Below, one piece after another: positions 36,134 through 44,850 of a DNA stretch of 64,000 bases (the first letter of the stretch is position 1; every line of letters starts with the position of its first letter). A program made the translations under genes and the position numbers. Source of the DNA: SZUA-318 sp964412015 (GTDB taxonomy: Bacteria > Gemmatimonadota > Gemmatimonadetes > Longimicrobiales > Gaopeijiaceae); assembly GCA_964412015.1 (NCBI GenBank), contig CAYPMO010000007.1, positions 52,443 to 116,442 of the forward strand, in the 5' to 3' direction. The notes under the pieces were generated by a model, which ran no database searches, was not told the DNA's origin, and saw only the letters and a list, made by a program, of their open reading frames with translations.

Positions 36134-36902
36134 TCCGTCCTCCGTGGAGGCCCTCCGGACACCCGGCCCCGATCGGCCCGGCGACGCCGTCCCGGCCCTG
36201 TCGGCGCGGGGGCTCTCGAAGGAATTCGGCGTTGTCCTCGCGGTGGACGGAATCGACCTGGAGCTCCAGGCCGGGGACTTCCTGACGATCTTCGGCCCCA
36301 ACGGGGCCGGGAAGACGTCCTTGCTGAGCCTCCTGGCGGGGCGGCTGAAGCCGACCCGAGGCCACGTGTGGGTGCGGGGGCAGCCGCTGCGCCCCGGCGA
36401 GACCGTGTGGCGGTCGAGGATCGGAATCCTCTCCCATCAGAGCTTCCTGTACGCGGACCTGACCGTAGAGGAGAACCTCCGGTTCTTCGGAAGGCTGTTC
36501 GGGCTCCGGGATCTGGACGAGCGCGTGCCGCGGAGGCTGGAGCAGGTCGGTCTCCTGGACCGGGCCGATTTCCGGGTACGCCAGCTCTCGCACGGCCTGC
36601 GCCAGCGGGCGGCGCTCTCACGCGCGCTCCTGCACGACCCCGAGCTCGTCCTGCTGGACGAGCCCTATACGGGGCTCGACCCGCACGCGGCGTCCGTTCT
36701 CCGGGGCGTGCTCTCGTCACTGAAGGACGGGCGGCGCACGGTCGTCATGGTCACGCACAACCTCACCCAGGGGCTCGAGCTCGCCAGCCGCGTGGCCATC
36801 CAGGTCCGGGGGCGCTTCGGCTGGGAAGGATGTCGCGACGACGTGGATCTCGACACGTTCGAGCGTTTCTACCACGGGGTCGTGGAGAACGGTGCCGCAT
36901 GA
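36105..36902 (+). CDS. ccmA: Haem exporter ATP-binding protein CcmA
   Basis: ATPase of the CcmABCD complex that releases holo-CcmE. Walker A is FGPNGAGKTSLL, the signature loop LSHGLRQRAALSRAL, Walker B VLLDEPYTGLD and the switch histidine VTHN. The first 30 residues are a Pro/Ala-rich extension; the family core begins at ALSARGLSKEFG, so a later start cannot be ruled out, but no better start codon with a ribosome site is evident. ATG 36105 lies inside the end of the preceding gene. The stop overlaps ccmB (ATGA). Confidence 0.92.
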   Translation: MPSTAPRRSDPSSVEALRTPGPDRPGDAVPALSARGLSKEFGVVLAVDGIDLELQAGDFLTIFGPNGAGKTSLLSLLAGRLKPTRGHVWVRGQPLRPGETVWRSRIGILSHQSFLYADLTVEENLRFFGRLFGLRDLDERVPRRLEQVGLLDRADFRVRQLSHGLRQRAALSRALLHDPELVLLDEPYTGLDPHAASVLRGVLSSLKDGRRTVVMVTHNLTQGLELASRVAIQVRGRFGWEGCRDDVDLDTFERFYHGVVENGAA

Positions 36903-37576
36903 CGTACCTCGGCCAGGTCTACGCGATCCTCTGGAAGGACCTGCTCCTGGAGCTCCGCACCCGGGAGCGCGTCGCCGCGATGGGTGCCTTCGCGGTGCTG
37001 GCCGGCATCCTGTTCAACTTCTCGATCGACCAGACCGCGGTCCGGCCCCAGGACATCGCGGCGGGACTGATCTGGATGACGCTCGTATTCGGCGGCCTCC
37101 TCGGCGTCGGGCGGACGTTCCACCTCGAGGCCCAGGACGGCGCGTTCCAGGGTGTGCTCACGAGCCCCACGCCCAAGGACGCCGTATTCCTCGGCAAGAC
37201 CGCAGCCAACTTCGTGCTGCTCTACGTCGTCGCGCTGCTCGTGGTGGCGGTGTTCGCGCTGTTCTTCGGCCTGCGGCTGGGTACACATCCGGGAATGGTC
37301 GCCCTGGCCCTGGCGCTGGGCTCCCTGGGGTTCGTCGCGCTCGGGACGCTCTTCAGCGCGGTCTCCTCGAATACGCACATGGGGGAGACGCTGCTCCCCA
37401 TTCTCGTCTTCCCCCTGCTGGTCCCGATGGTTATCTACGGGGTTTCGGCGACCGCACGGCTCCTGGCGGACCGTCCGATCGCCGAAGTCGCGGGGAACCT
37501 CCGGATGCTGGGAGCCTTCGCCGTTCTGGCCGTGGCGGTGGGTGCGGTCCTGTTCCGATACGTCGTGGAGGAATGA
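36899..37576 (+). CDS. ccmB: Haem exporter permease CcmB
   Basis: Six-helix membrane subunit of CcmABCD. It starts MTYLGQVYAILWKDLLLELRTRER, the characteristic amphipathic opening, and shows hydrophobic segments near 25-40, 50-70, 95-120, 125-150, 160-180 and 195-220. The EAQDGAFQGVLTSPTPKDAVFLGK cytoplasmic loop is conserved in the family. Length is 225 residues. It is linked by ATGA overlaps to ccmA before and ccmC after. Confidence 0.93.
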   Translation: MTYLGQVYAILWKDLLLELRTRERVAAMGAFAVLAGILFNFSIDQTAVRPQDIAAGLIWMTLVFGGLLGVGRTFHLEAQDGAFQGVLTSPTPKDAVFLGKTAANFVLLYVVALLVVAVFALFFGLRLGTHPGMVALALALGSLGFVALGTLFSAVSSNTHMGETLLPILVFPLLVPMVIYGVSATARLLADRPIAEVAGNLRMLGAFAVLAVAVGAVLFRYVVEE

Positions 37577-38268
37577 TGCCGTCGAAGAGGTTGCAGACCA
37601 CCGGCACGGTGCTGGCCGTGCTCGGGGCGCTCGGGACCGTCGCGCTGCACTGGATGGTCTTCTTCTGGACGCCGACGGAGGCGACGATGGGCGTCATCCA
37701 GAGGATCTTCTACATCCACGTCCCGTCGGCCTGGGTGGCGTTCTTCGCGTTCGGGGTGGTCGCGCTGTGCAGCGCCGTCTACCTCTGGCTGGGCGACGAG
37801 CGCCTCGATCAGGCGGCCTCGTCGGCGGCGGAGGGAGGGATGGTCTTCACGACGATCGTCCTGCTCACGGGTCCCCTCTGGGGCCGGATCGCCTGGGGCA
37901 CCTACTGGACGTGGGAGCCCCGCCTCACCCTGACGCTGCTCCTCTGGTTCATCTACCTCGGCTATTTCCTGGTCCGGGCCTCCACCGACAATCCCGAGCG
38001 CGGAAAGCGGTTCTCGGCCGTCGTCGGCATCGCGGGGGCCCTCGACATTCCCTTGATCCACCTGAGCGTGGTCTGGTTCCGCTCCCTCCACCCCACTCCG
38101 GTGGTGATGAAGCCGGAAGGCCCCACGCTCCACCCCGACATGCTCGTGACCCTGATGGTCGGGCTCCTCTCGTTCACCCTCCTGTTCCTGGGCCTGTTCC
38201 TCCACCGCTATACCCTGGCCGCGGCCACGCACCTGGTCGCGGTACGGGAGCGGCGGGCGCAGGCCTGA
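37573..38268 (+). CDS. ccmC: Haem-handling protein CcmC
   Basis: Membrane protein that presents haem to CcmE. The WWD domain is present as WGRIAWGTYWTWEPRLTLTLLLW (about residues 98-120), flanked by the external histidines in FYIHVPSAW (His about 49) and IHLSVVWFRSLHP (His about 162). Six hydrophobic segments fit the family. ATG 37573 overlaps the ccmB stop; a second ATG directly follows and could be used instead. Length 231. Confidence 0.94.
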   Translation: MMPSKRLQTTGTVLAVLGALGTVALHWMVFFWTPTEATMGVIQRIFYIHVPSAWVAFFAFGVVALCSAVYLWLGDERLDQAASSAAEGGMVFTTIVLLTGPLWGRIAWGTYWTWEPRLTLTLLLWFIYLGYFLVRASTDNPERGKRFSAVVGIAGALDIPLIHLSVVWFRSLHPTPVVMKPEGPTLHPDMLVTLMVGLLSFTLLFLGLFLHRYTLAAATHLVAVRERRAQA

Positions 38269-38290
38269 CCTGCCCACCCCGCGAGGCGTC

Positions 38291-38530
38291 ATGCGCACCT
38301 TGAAGCGGCTGCTCGAACCTGGCTCCCTGACCCTTCTCCTCCTGGCCGGCTCGGCGACCCGGGCCCTGGCCCAGGACACGGCGATGGCCGGAGCCGGCCT
38401 CTCGGGGCAGTCCCTGCGGCCCTATGCGTTCGTATTCGTGGCCTACGCGTTGGCCTGGCTGCTCGTCCTGGGATGGGTCGTTGCGATCGCCCGACGCATG
38501 GGGCGCCTGGAGCGGCGGCTGGGGCGGTAA
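38291..38530 (+). CDS. ccmD: CcmD family small membrane protein
   Basis: A 79-residue protein at the CcmD position, after ccmC. A signal-peptide-like N-terminus (about residues 12-27, ending ALAQ) is followed by the CcmD-type segment LRPYAFVFVAYALAWLLVLGWVVAIARRMGRLERRL. The tyrosine-containing helix and the basic tail are the usual CcmD features. The N-terminal exported stretch is longer than in proteobacterial CcmD. It closes the cluster; a strong hairpin lies 86 bases downstream. Confidence 0.8.
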   Translation: MRTLKRLLEPGSLTLLLLAGSATRALAQDTAMAGAGLSGQSLRPYAFVFVAYALAWLLVLGWVVAIARRMGRLERRLGR

Positions 38531-38616
38531 GCAGGTCGCGGAACAGGCCCCGCGTTGGGAGCGCCACGGTACCCGAAGACCGGCCCCAGGGGCTCAACCA
38601 CGCGGACAAACGGCCC

Positions 38617-38655
38617 GAAAGCTGTAGCACGAAGTGCCCCCGTGCGATAGCTTTC
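38617..38655. terminator. Long 15-bp hairpin after the ccm cluster (terminator or leader element)
   Basis: Bases 38617-38631 pair with 38641-38655 over 15 positions, with one mismatch (A-G) and one G-U, around a 9-base loop. The stem is not pure GC (GAAAGCTGTAGCACG), unlike the other terminators here. It stands between ccmD and the exported protein gene at 38738. The tail on the plus strand (TAGCG) is not a T-run, so it may be a terminator helped by other factors, or an operator or leader structure of the downstream gene. Confidence 0.5.
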
Positions 38656-38737
38656 TAGCGTGTGTCACGACCTCAAGGGCTTTCGGCGTCCCCCCAACGG
38701 CCGATCCCCCGTTTCCTCAACAGGAGGCATCGTAACG

Positions 38738-40174
38738 ATGAAGACGGTACGGAGTGGCACCGCTCGGATCGCAGGGCTGGCCCTGGCGGCGCTCGCGGCC
38801 GCGCCGGCGATCCAAGCGCAGACCACCACGATGCCCAGCACCCTCCGGTACGGATCCGGGCTGCTGGACATCCCGGTGGCCAGTGTTCTGCCCCATATGG
38901 CGATCACCGGGACCTTCTCCGGGTTCTTCAACGAGATGACCCGGACGGTGGACATCAATGCTGCCGGCGACATCACGGGTTATGGGCCGGCGACGGACCG
39001 CAAGTTCTATTCCGACGCGTCGATCGCCTTGGGCCTCTTCGATCGCGTCGAGGTCGGGACCACGATCCAGTCCCTGAACGATGCCGACGCGGGCGGGAAC
39101 ATCTGGGGTCTCTTCGGCAGGGTGCAGTTGTTCCAGCCGACGAACCAGGGCCTCGGCCTCGCCGTGGGCGCGCGGTATGTGACCGCCCCCGGGTTCGACG
39201 ACGGTGTGGACTACGCGCCCACCCGCCTCGGCTTCCCGGACAATCGCCTGCGCGACGCCTACACGGGCAGAGAGGACGTCTCCACGGAGCTGAGCCTCTA
39301 CGCGGTCACGAGCGCCTATATGCGCGGCTTCGACGAGGGCTTCCTGCCGAACCACGACATCACGTTGTCGCTCGGATACGGGACGGGGATGTTCCACGAC
39401 GGTGACGAGCTCTCGTTCTACAAGTTCGCCTCCTCGCACGGCTGGTTCATGGGGTCCGCCCTCCACTTTGGGCTCGGCGAGAACTCGGTCCTCACGTTCA
39501 TGGGGGAGTACAACGGCTTCGACGTGAACCTGGGCACGCAGCTCGACCTCGGCGGCATCCGGCTCGGCGCCCACTACCTGGCGACGAACTATCCCGAGCC
39601 GACCGGTGGCTACTGGAGCGAATACCGCAAGCCGAAGTTCGGCATCCTCGGGTCCGTGGCGATCTGCCCCAACGAGGAAGGCCTGCTGTGCAAGCCCAAG
39701 CTCCTGGAGCGGCCGCAGCCCCAGGTCGTCCAGCTGCCCGCGCCTCCTCCGGACACGGTCCGGATCACCCGCGAGGTCGAACGTCCGCTCCCCGAGGGCA
39801 CGCCGGCCGTGGTGTGCCTCGCGACGGGGGAGAACGTCGAGGTTCGCGTGACCGCGCAGGGTGACACCCTCGTCGGTCCGACCCGGGCGTCCATCCGCAC
39901 GCTGCGCCCCGGGGTGGTGTTCGCGGGGACGTACGCGGGAGGTCGCGACTGGTTCACCAGTGGTGAGGACATCACGTTCGAGCGCACGGCGTACACGAAG
40001 TCCGGCGAGGAGGTGCGCCTCGACTGCGCGCAGATCATGCGCGTCGGTGAGAACATGGGCGTGCCGCTGTTCGCGATGCGCAGCGCCGAGCGTCCCTATC
40101 CGACGATCTACGTACCGGTGCGTCCGGGCGTCTGGCAGGCGTATCAGGCCGGGCTGCGCCGCACGCGCGGCTGA
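38738..40174 (+). CDS. Exported outer-membrane barrel-like protein, function unknown
   Basis: A 478-residue protein with a signal peptide (MKTVRSGTARIAGLALAALA..., cleavage near AIQAQ, residue 28). Residues about 35-310 alternate in the manner of an outer-membrane beta barrel (for example RVEVGTTIQSLN, GLGLAVGARYVTAPG, DITLSLGYGTGMF). A proline-rich joint (PQPQVVQLPAPPPDTV, about 344-360) leads to a C-terminal domain of about 110 residues with two cysteines. AGGAGG stands ten bases before the ATG, which rules out the longer frame. I do not recognise a named family. It has a terminator behind it and is probably a single-gene transcript. Confidence 0.7.
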   Translation: MKTVRSGTARIAGLALAALAAAPAIQAQTTTMPSTLRYGSGLLDIPVASVLPHMAITGTFSGFFNEMTRTVDINAAGDITGYGPATDRKFYSDASIALGLFDRVEVGTTIQSLNDADAGGNIWGLFGRVQLFQPTNQGLGLAVGARYVTAPGFDDGVDYAPTRLGFPDNRLRDAYTGREDVSTELSLYAVTSAYMRGFDEGFLPNHDITLSLGYGTGMFHDGDELSFYKFASSHGWFMGSALHFGLGENSVLTFMGEYNGFDVNLGTQLDLGGIRLGAHYLATNYPEPTGGYWSEYRKPKFGILGSVAICPNEEGLLCKPKLLERPQPQVVQLPAPPPDTVRITREVERPLPEGTPAVVCLATGENVEVRVTAQGDTLVGPTRASIRTLRPGVVFAGTYAGGRDWFTSGEDITFERTAYTKSGEEVRLDCAQIMRVGENMGVPLFAMRSAERPYPTIYVPVRPGVWQAYQAGLRRTRG

Positions 40175-40203
40175 GATCCGAGCGGATCGGCTGTTGTGGG
40201 TTG

Positions 40204-40233
40204 GGGCCCGCCCGCCTGAGAGCGGGCGGGCCC
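40204..40233 (+). terminator. Terminator hairpin after the exported protein gene
   Basis: A perfect 12-bp inverted repeat (GGGCCCGCCCGC with GCGGGCGGGCCC) with a 6-base loop, 30 bases after the stop codon. The tail is only TCCT, so termination strength is uncertain, but position and stem stability support the call. Confidence 0.6.
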
Positions 40234-40446
40234 TCCTGCGCGGTCGTATGCCCGGCATGGGCGATCTGCCGACGAGGACGATCGGCGAAAGGGGCGACGT
40301 GCCCGTGAGTCGACCGCGAGCGGACTGCCTGGATTCCCGGTTGCGCCCTGTCCCGACCGGCACGGGTGTCGGAAAGGGGCTTGCGCTTCATGGGGAGGGG
40401 TCCCGATGTTGGCATGGCCTCCCCCTGGCCCGCACTTGAGTCTCCG

Positions 40447-40917
40447 ATGACGCACCGAGCACCACGCGGGGACCTCGACAAGGGGGAGACGCCGAGGGAG
40501 CGTCTACGGTTCGATGATCTCACCCACGACTCCGAGCCGGACGGCCGGTGCCGGATCGCGGTCGGGCTCGAGTGGCGCGGCCGTTCGTTCCGAGGTGAGT
40601 CCCAGACGCTCGAGACCCCCGAGGGGCGAGTGCGCGGTGCCGCCGAGGCTTGTCTGGCCGCGGCACGTGCGGCGGCTGGAGATCAGCGGCGTCTGAACCT
40701 CATCGGGGTGAAGGCGATCCGGGCCTTCGACGGGTGGGTGCTCGTGGTGCGGATCCTGGCCGATGTCGATGGCGGGAGCGTCAGGCTGCTTGGGGCCTCG
40801 TCCACCGAGGAGGAGAATGGGCTCGAGCGGGCATCGGCGCACGCCGTCCTCGACGCGACCAACCGAGTTCTCGGGCCGACCCTTTCGGCCATTCCGGAGG
40901 CCCCCCGGGAGGGCTAG
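40447..40917 (+). CDS. Conserved-looking hypothetical protein upstream of recA
   Basis: A 156-residue soluble protein. The central part (about 25-150) alternates strands and helices: CRIAVGLEWRGRSFRGES, then a long Ala-rich helix, LNLIGVKAIRAFDGWVLVVRILAD, and ASAHAVLDATNRVLG. This strand-helix duplication resembles small uncharacterised ligand-binding or regulatory domains, but I cannot name a family. The start is uncertain: in-frame GTG 40366, ATG 40390 and ATG 40414 precede the chosen ATG 40447. It is 111 bases upstream of recA on the same strand. Confidence 0.55.
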   Translation: MTHRAPRGDLDKGETPRERLRFDDLTHDSEPDGRCRIAVGLEWRGRSFRGESQTLETPEGRVRGAAEACLAAARAAAGDQRRLNLIGVKAIRAFDGWVLVVRILADVDGGSVRLLGASSTEEENGLERASAHAVLDATNRVLGPTLSAIPEAPREG

Positions 40918-41028
40918 GTTGCGTCCGTGGCCGGAGAGGCGGCGAGGACTTTCGCTTTCTCTTCGGGTGTGGTACTTTGGCATCGGCTACCCCGGCCGGA
41001 GCGGGGTTCCCCCAACCAGAGGCGTGCG

Positions 41029-42078
41029 ATGGCCACGGAAGTCGGCGAGCAGAAACAGAAGGCAATCAACACGGCCATCTCGCAGATCGAGCGTTCCTAC
41101 GGGAAGGGCGCGATCATGCGGATGGGGGCCGAGGGCGCGAAGCTCCATATCGACGCCATCTCGACAGGGGCCTTGAACCTCGACGCCGCCATCGGGATCG
41201 GCGGGATGCCACGCGGGCGGATCAGCGAGGTCTACGGGCCCGAGTCGTCCGGGAAGACCACGATCTGCCTCCACGTGATCGCGAATGCACAGCGGACGGG
41301 CGGAATCGCCGCGTTCATCGACGCCGAGCACGCCCTGGACGTGGGCTACGCCCGCAGGCTCGGCGTGGACGTGGACAGCCTGTTGGTCTCCCAACCCGAC
41401 ACCGGCGAGCAGGCCCTCGAGATCGCCGAGGTGCTCATCCGCAGCAACGCGGTCGACGTGGTCGTCATCGACTCGGTGGCCGCGCTCGTACCCCGCGCCG
41501 AGATCGAGGGGGAGATGGGCGACACCCACGTCGGGCTCCAGGCGCGCCTCATGAGCCAGGCGCTGCGCAAGCTGACCGGCGCCGTGCATCGGTCCAACAC
41601 CGCCGTGATCTTCACGAACCAGATCCGCGAGAAGGTCGGCGTGATGTTCGGGAACCCCGAGACCACGTCGGGCGGGCGCGCCCTGAAATTCTATGCGTCC
41701 GTGCGGCTCGACATCCGCCGGATCGGCGCGATCAAGGACGGTCAGGAGGTGGTCGGGAACCGCACGCGCGTGAAGGTGGTCAAGAACAAGACCGCGCCTC
41801 CCTTCCGGCAGGCGGAGTTCGACATCCTCTACAACGAGGGGATCAGCCATCTGGGGCTGATCGTGGACCTCGGTGTCGAGACCGGTATCCTTGAGAAATC
41901 GGGCTCCTGGTTCTCGTACGGTGACCTACGCCTCGGCCAGGGCAAGGAGAACGCCAAGCAGTTCCTCGTCGAGAACGCCGATATCGCGCAGGAGATCGAG
42001 ACGCGTCTCAGAGCGTCGCTCGGTATGGGAGGCGGCTCCTCCGCCTCGGACGACGAGGACACGATCGTGGACGACTGA
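41029..42078 (+). CDS. recA: Recombinase RecA
   Basis: DNA strand-exchange ATPase and SOS co-protease. Walker A is GPESSGKTT (about 66-74), followed by the EHALD motif, the VVIDSVAALVPRAEIEGEMGD segment (Walker B and L1 approach), and TNQIREKVGVMFGNPETTSGG (L2). The C-terminal tail is acidic (SDDEDTIVDD), as in other RecAs. Length is 349 residues from ATG 41029. A small 6-bp hairpin (40989-40994 with 41002-41007) lies in the leader. I find no recX after it and no obvious SOS box ahead, so its regulation is open. Confidence 0.97.
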   Translation: MATEVGEQKQKAINTAISQIERSYGKGAIMRMGAEGAKLHIDAISTGALNLDAAIGIGGMPRGRISEVYGPESSGKTTICLHVIANAQRTGGIAAFIDAEHALDVGYARRLGVDVDSLLVSQPDTGEQALEIAEVLIRSNAVDVVVIDSVAALVPRAEIEGEMGDTHVGLQARLMSQALRKLTGAVHRSNTAVIFTNQIREKVGVMFGNPETTSGGRALKFYASVRLDIRRIGAIKDGQEVVGNRTRVKVVKNKTAPPFRQAEFDILYNEGISHLGLIVDLGVETGILEKSGSWFSYGDLRLGQGKENAKQFLVENADIAQEIETRLRASLGMGGGSSASDDEDTIVDD

Positions 42079-42111
42079 TCGACGCGCGAGACCTCCCATC
42101 CGTCGGCCACG

Positions 42112-42141
42112 TTGAGCCGCATCCGACCGTCCGATTAGCTT
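42112..42141 (+). promoter_or_regulatory. Possible promoter for alaS
   Basis: TTGAGC is followed after 17-18 bases by TTAGCT/TAGCTT, about 65 bases ahead of alaS. The -35 box matches 4 of 6; the -10 box is weak. It is proposed mainly because the same TTGAGC box stands before the tRNA-Gln gene. Confidence 0.33.
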
Positions 42142-42204
42142 ACCAAGCTGGACCACGGAGGCACGGGGCTCCGGAAGGCCCCCTCCCAACGAATCCGGAC
42201 GACG

Positions 42205-44850
42205 ATGAAGGCTGCCGAGATCCGACAGACGTTCCTCGACTACTTTCGCCGGCATGGACACGAGATACGGCCGAGCGCTTCCCTCGTTCCGTCCGACGAC
42301 CCCACCCTGCTGTTCACGAACGCCGGCATGGTGCCGTTCAAGCGGATCTTCCTGGGGCAGGAGAAGGTTCCCTTCAAGCGCGCGACGACCTCTCAGAAGT
42401 GCGTGAGGGCCGGCGGCAAACACAATGACCTCGAGGAAGTGGGGAAGACCGCGCGGCATCACACATTCTTCGAGATGTTGGGGAATTTCTCCTTCGGTGA
42501 TTACTTCAAGCGGGACGCCATCCGGTACGCGTGGGACCTGATCACCGTCGAGTACGGCCTCGACCCGGCCCGGCTCTACGCTACGGTGCACCAGAGCGAC
42601 GACGAGACCGCCGAGCTGTGGACGACCGAGGTCGGCCTCGACCGCTCCAGGGTCTATCGCCTGGGCGATGAAGACAACTTCTGGCAGATGGCGGACACCG
42701 GTCCCTGCGGGCCTTGCTCCGAGTTGCTCTACGACGTGAGGACGCGGGTTCCCGCCTCGCAGACCCTCGCGGAGTTCGTCGCCGCGGGTGACGCCGGCGA
42801 GATCGTGGAGCTGTGGAACCTCGTGTTCATGCAGTTCGACCGGAACGCGGAGGGCGTTCTGCACCCGCTGCCCGCTCCGTGCGTGGACACCGGCGCGGGG
42901 CTGGAGCGCCTCGCTGCGGTGCTCCAGGGTGTGGACTCCAACTACCACACGGATCTCTTTCTCCCACTGCTCGAGCGTGTGGCTGACGTCGTGGAGAGGG
43001 CCTACGAGCCGACCCGCGAGGACGCGGTCAGCTATCGTGTCGTGGCCGACCACGCCAGGGCCGTGGCGTTCCTGCTGGCCGATGGAGTGTTCCCGTCGAA
43101 CGAGGGACGGGGCTACGTCCTCCGGAGGATCCTCCGCAGGGCGGTTCGCCACGCGTGGCTTCTCGGACTCCGCGAGCCGGCGCTCGTGCACGTGGTGGAC
43201 GGGGTCGTGGAGGTCATGGGAGAGGCCTACCCGGAGCTGCGCCGGCGGCGCCGTCACCTGGCTGCGACGACGCGCGGCGAGGAGGAACGGTTCCTGGCCA
43301 CGATCGAGGGCGGGATGAGCCGCTTCGATGAGCTCGCCCCGGTCGGGGGTCCCGGCGGCACGATCCCGGGGGACGAGGCGTTCCGCCTCTACGATACGTT
43401 CGGGTTCCCCCTGGACCTCACGCAGCTCATGGCCGAGGAGCGCGGCTACCACGTGGATGTGCCGGGCTTCGAGGCCGCGCTCGAGGCGCAGCGCGCTCGC
43501 TCGCGGGCCGACCGCACCGCGGCGGGCATCGCGTTGGGGGACGACAGCTCGGGCGAGGGATGGACCGAGCTCTCCGACGAGAAGCAGGCGTTCATCGGCT
43601 ATCACACGACGCGGGTCGAGACGGCCGTGCTCGCATGGCGCCTCGAAGGAGACGTCCTCGGGGTCATCCTCCGGGAAAACCCGTTCTACGTCGAGAGCGG
43701 CGGCCAGGTCTCCGACGTGGGTGAGGTACAAGGACACGGCTGGACGCTGCATGTCACCGATGTGCGCAAGGTGGAGGGCCGCACGGCCGTCTTCGGCCGC
43801 GCCGAAGGCTCGTTCTCCGAGCGTCCCACGGCTCCCCTGGCCGCCGAAGGCGCGGTGCCGCCCTCGGTACGTCACGACACCGAGCGGAACCACACCGCGA
43901 CGCACCTGCTGCACGCCGCGTTGCGTGCCGTGCTGGGAGAGCACGTCGTGCAGCGCGGGTCGCTCGTGGCTCCCGACCGCCTCCGGTTCGACTTCGCCCA
44001 CACGGCCCCGCTGACGGCCGAGGAGAGGGATCGGGTCGAATCCCTGGTCAACGACGCCATCTGGGCAGACCATCCGGTGGAGATCACCTATCAGCGCTAC
44101 GACGACGCCGTACGCGCCGGGGCGATGGCTCTCTTCGGTGAGAAGTACGGCGACGAGGTCAGGGTGGTGCGCGTGCCGGGTCTGAGCATGGAGCTTTGCG
44201 GCGGGACGCACGTGCGGCACACCGGAGAGATCGGGCTCTTCCGGCTGATCTCGGAGAGCGGCGTGGCCGCGGGGGTCCGCCGTGTCGAGGCGCTCACGGG
44301 ACCGGGAGCCTTCCGTCACCTGAAGGAGATGGAGACTCGGGTCCACGACGTGGCGAAAACGCTCAAGACCCAGCCCGACAACCTGAGCCACCGTGCCGAG
44401 CAGCTGTTGCGGCAGAAGGCGGAGCTCGAGGTCCTCCTGGACGAGCTCCGGAGCCGCGGAGGTGCTGGCGAGCGGGACGTCGCGTCGGAGGTGGTCGAGG
44501 CGGGCGGCGTCACCGCCTCGTACCGCGGTATTCGCCTGCGCTCGCGCGGCCCGGAGGACGCCCGCAAGTGGGGCGACGCGTTCCTGGCGTCGGGAAGGGG
44601 CGGCGTGGCCGTGGTGGGGGCGGAGCTGCCCGGCGGCAAGCTCACGCTCTTCGCGTTCGTCACCGACGACCTCATCTCCCGAGGCGTCCGCGCGGACACT
44701 CTGGTGAACGAGGTCGCCGCCGTCGTGGGTGGGCGGGGTGGCGGACGAGCCCACCTGGCCCAGGCGGGCGTCGAGGACCCGGATCGACTCGACGAGGCGC
44801 TCGCGGTCGGGGCGGCCTCGGTGCGCAGGATCCTGGAGGGGCGGGCCTGA
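42205..44850 (+). CDS. alaS: Alanyl-tRNA synthetase
   Basis: Charges tRNA-Ala and clears misacylated Ser and Gly. The catalytic domain includes TFLDYFRRHGHEIRPSASLVPSDDPTLLFTNAGM (motif 1 region) and the family TSQKCVRAGGKHNDLEEVG. The editing domain has the zinc-site HTATHLLHAAL and CGGTHVRHTGEIG motifs, and the C-terminal coiled-coil and DHHA1-type domain close the protein. Length is 881 residues, full size. It begins a long coupled run: its stop TGATG shares one base with the next start. Confidence 0.97.
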   Translation: MKAAEIRQTFLDYFRRHGHEIRPSASLVPSDDPTLLFTNAGMVPFKRIFLGQEKVPFKRATTSQKCVRAGGKHNDLEEVGKTARHHTFFEMLGNFSFGDYFKRDAIRYAWDLITVEYGLDPARLYATVHQSDDETAELWTTEVGLDRSRVYRLGDEDNFWQMADTGPCGPCSELLYDVRTRVPASQTLAEFVAAGDAGEIVELWNLVFMQFDRNAEGVLHPLPAPCVDTGAGLERLAAVLQGVDSNYHTDLFLPLLERVADVVERAYEPTREDAVSYRVVADHARAVAFLLADGVFPSNEGRGYVLRRILRRAVRHAWLLGLREPALVHVVDGVVEVMGEAYPELRRRRRHLAATTRGEEERFLATIEGGMSRFDELAPVGGPGGTIPGDEAFRLYDTFGFPLDLTQLMAEERGYHVDVPGFEAALEAQRARSRADRTAAGIALGDDSSGEGWTELSDEKQAFIGYHTTRVETAVLAWRLEGDVLGVILRENPFYVESGGQVSDVGEVQGHGWTLHVTDVRKVEGRTAVFGRAEGSFSERPTAPLAAEGAVPPSVRHDTERNHTATHLLHAALRAVLGEHVVQRGSLVAPDRLRFDFAHTAPLTAEERDRVESLVNDAIWADHPVEITYQRYDDAVRAGAMALFGEKYGDEVRVVRVPGLSMELCGGTHVRHTGEIGLFRLISESGVAAGVRRVEALTGPGAFRHLKEMETRVHDVAKTLKTQPDNLSHRAEQLLRQKAELEVLLDELRSRGGAGERDVASEVVEAGGVTASYRGIRLRSRGPEDARKWGDAFLASGRGGVAVVGAELPGGKLTLFAFVTDDLISRGVRADTLVNEVAAVVGGRGGGRAHLAQAGVEDPDRLDEALAVGAASVRRILEGRA

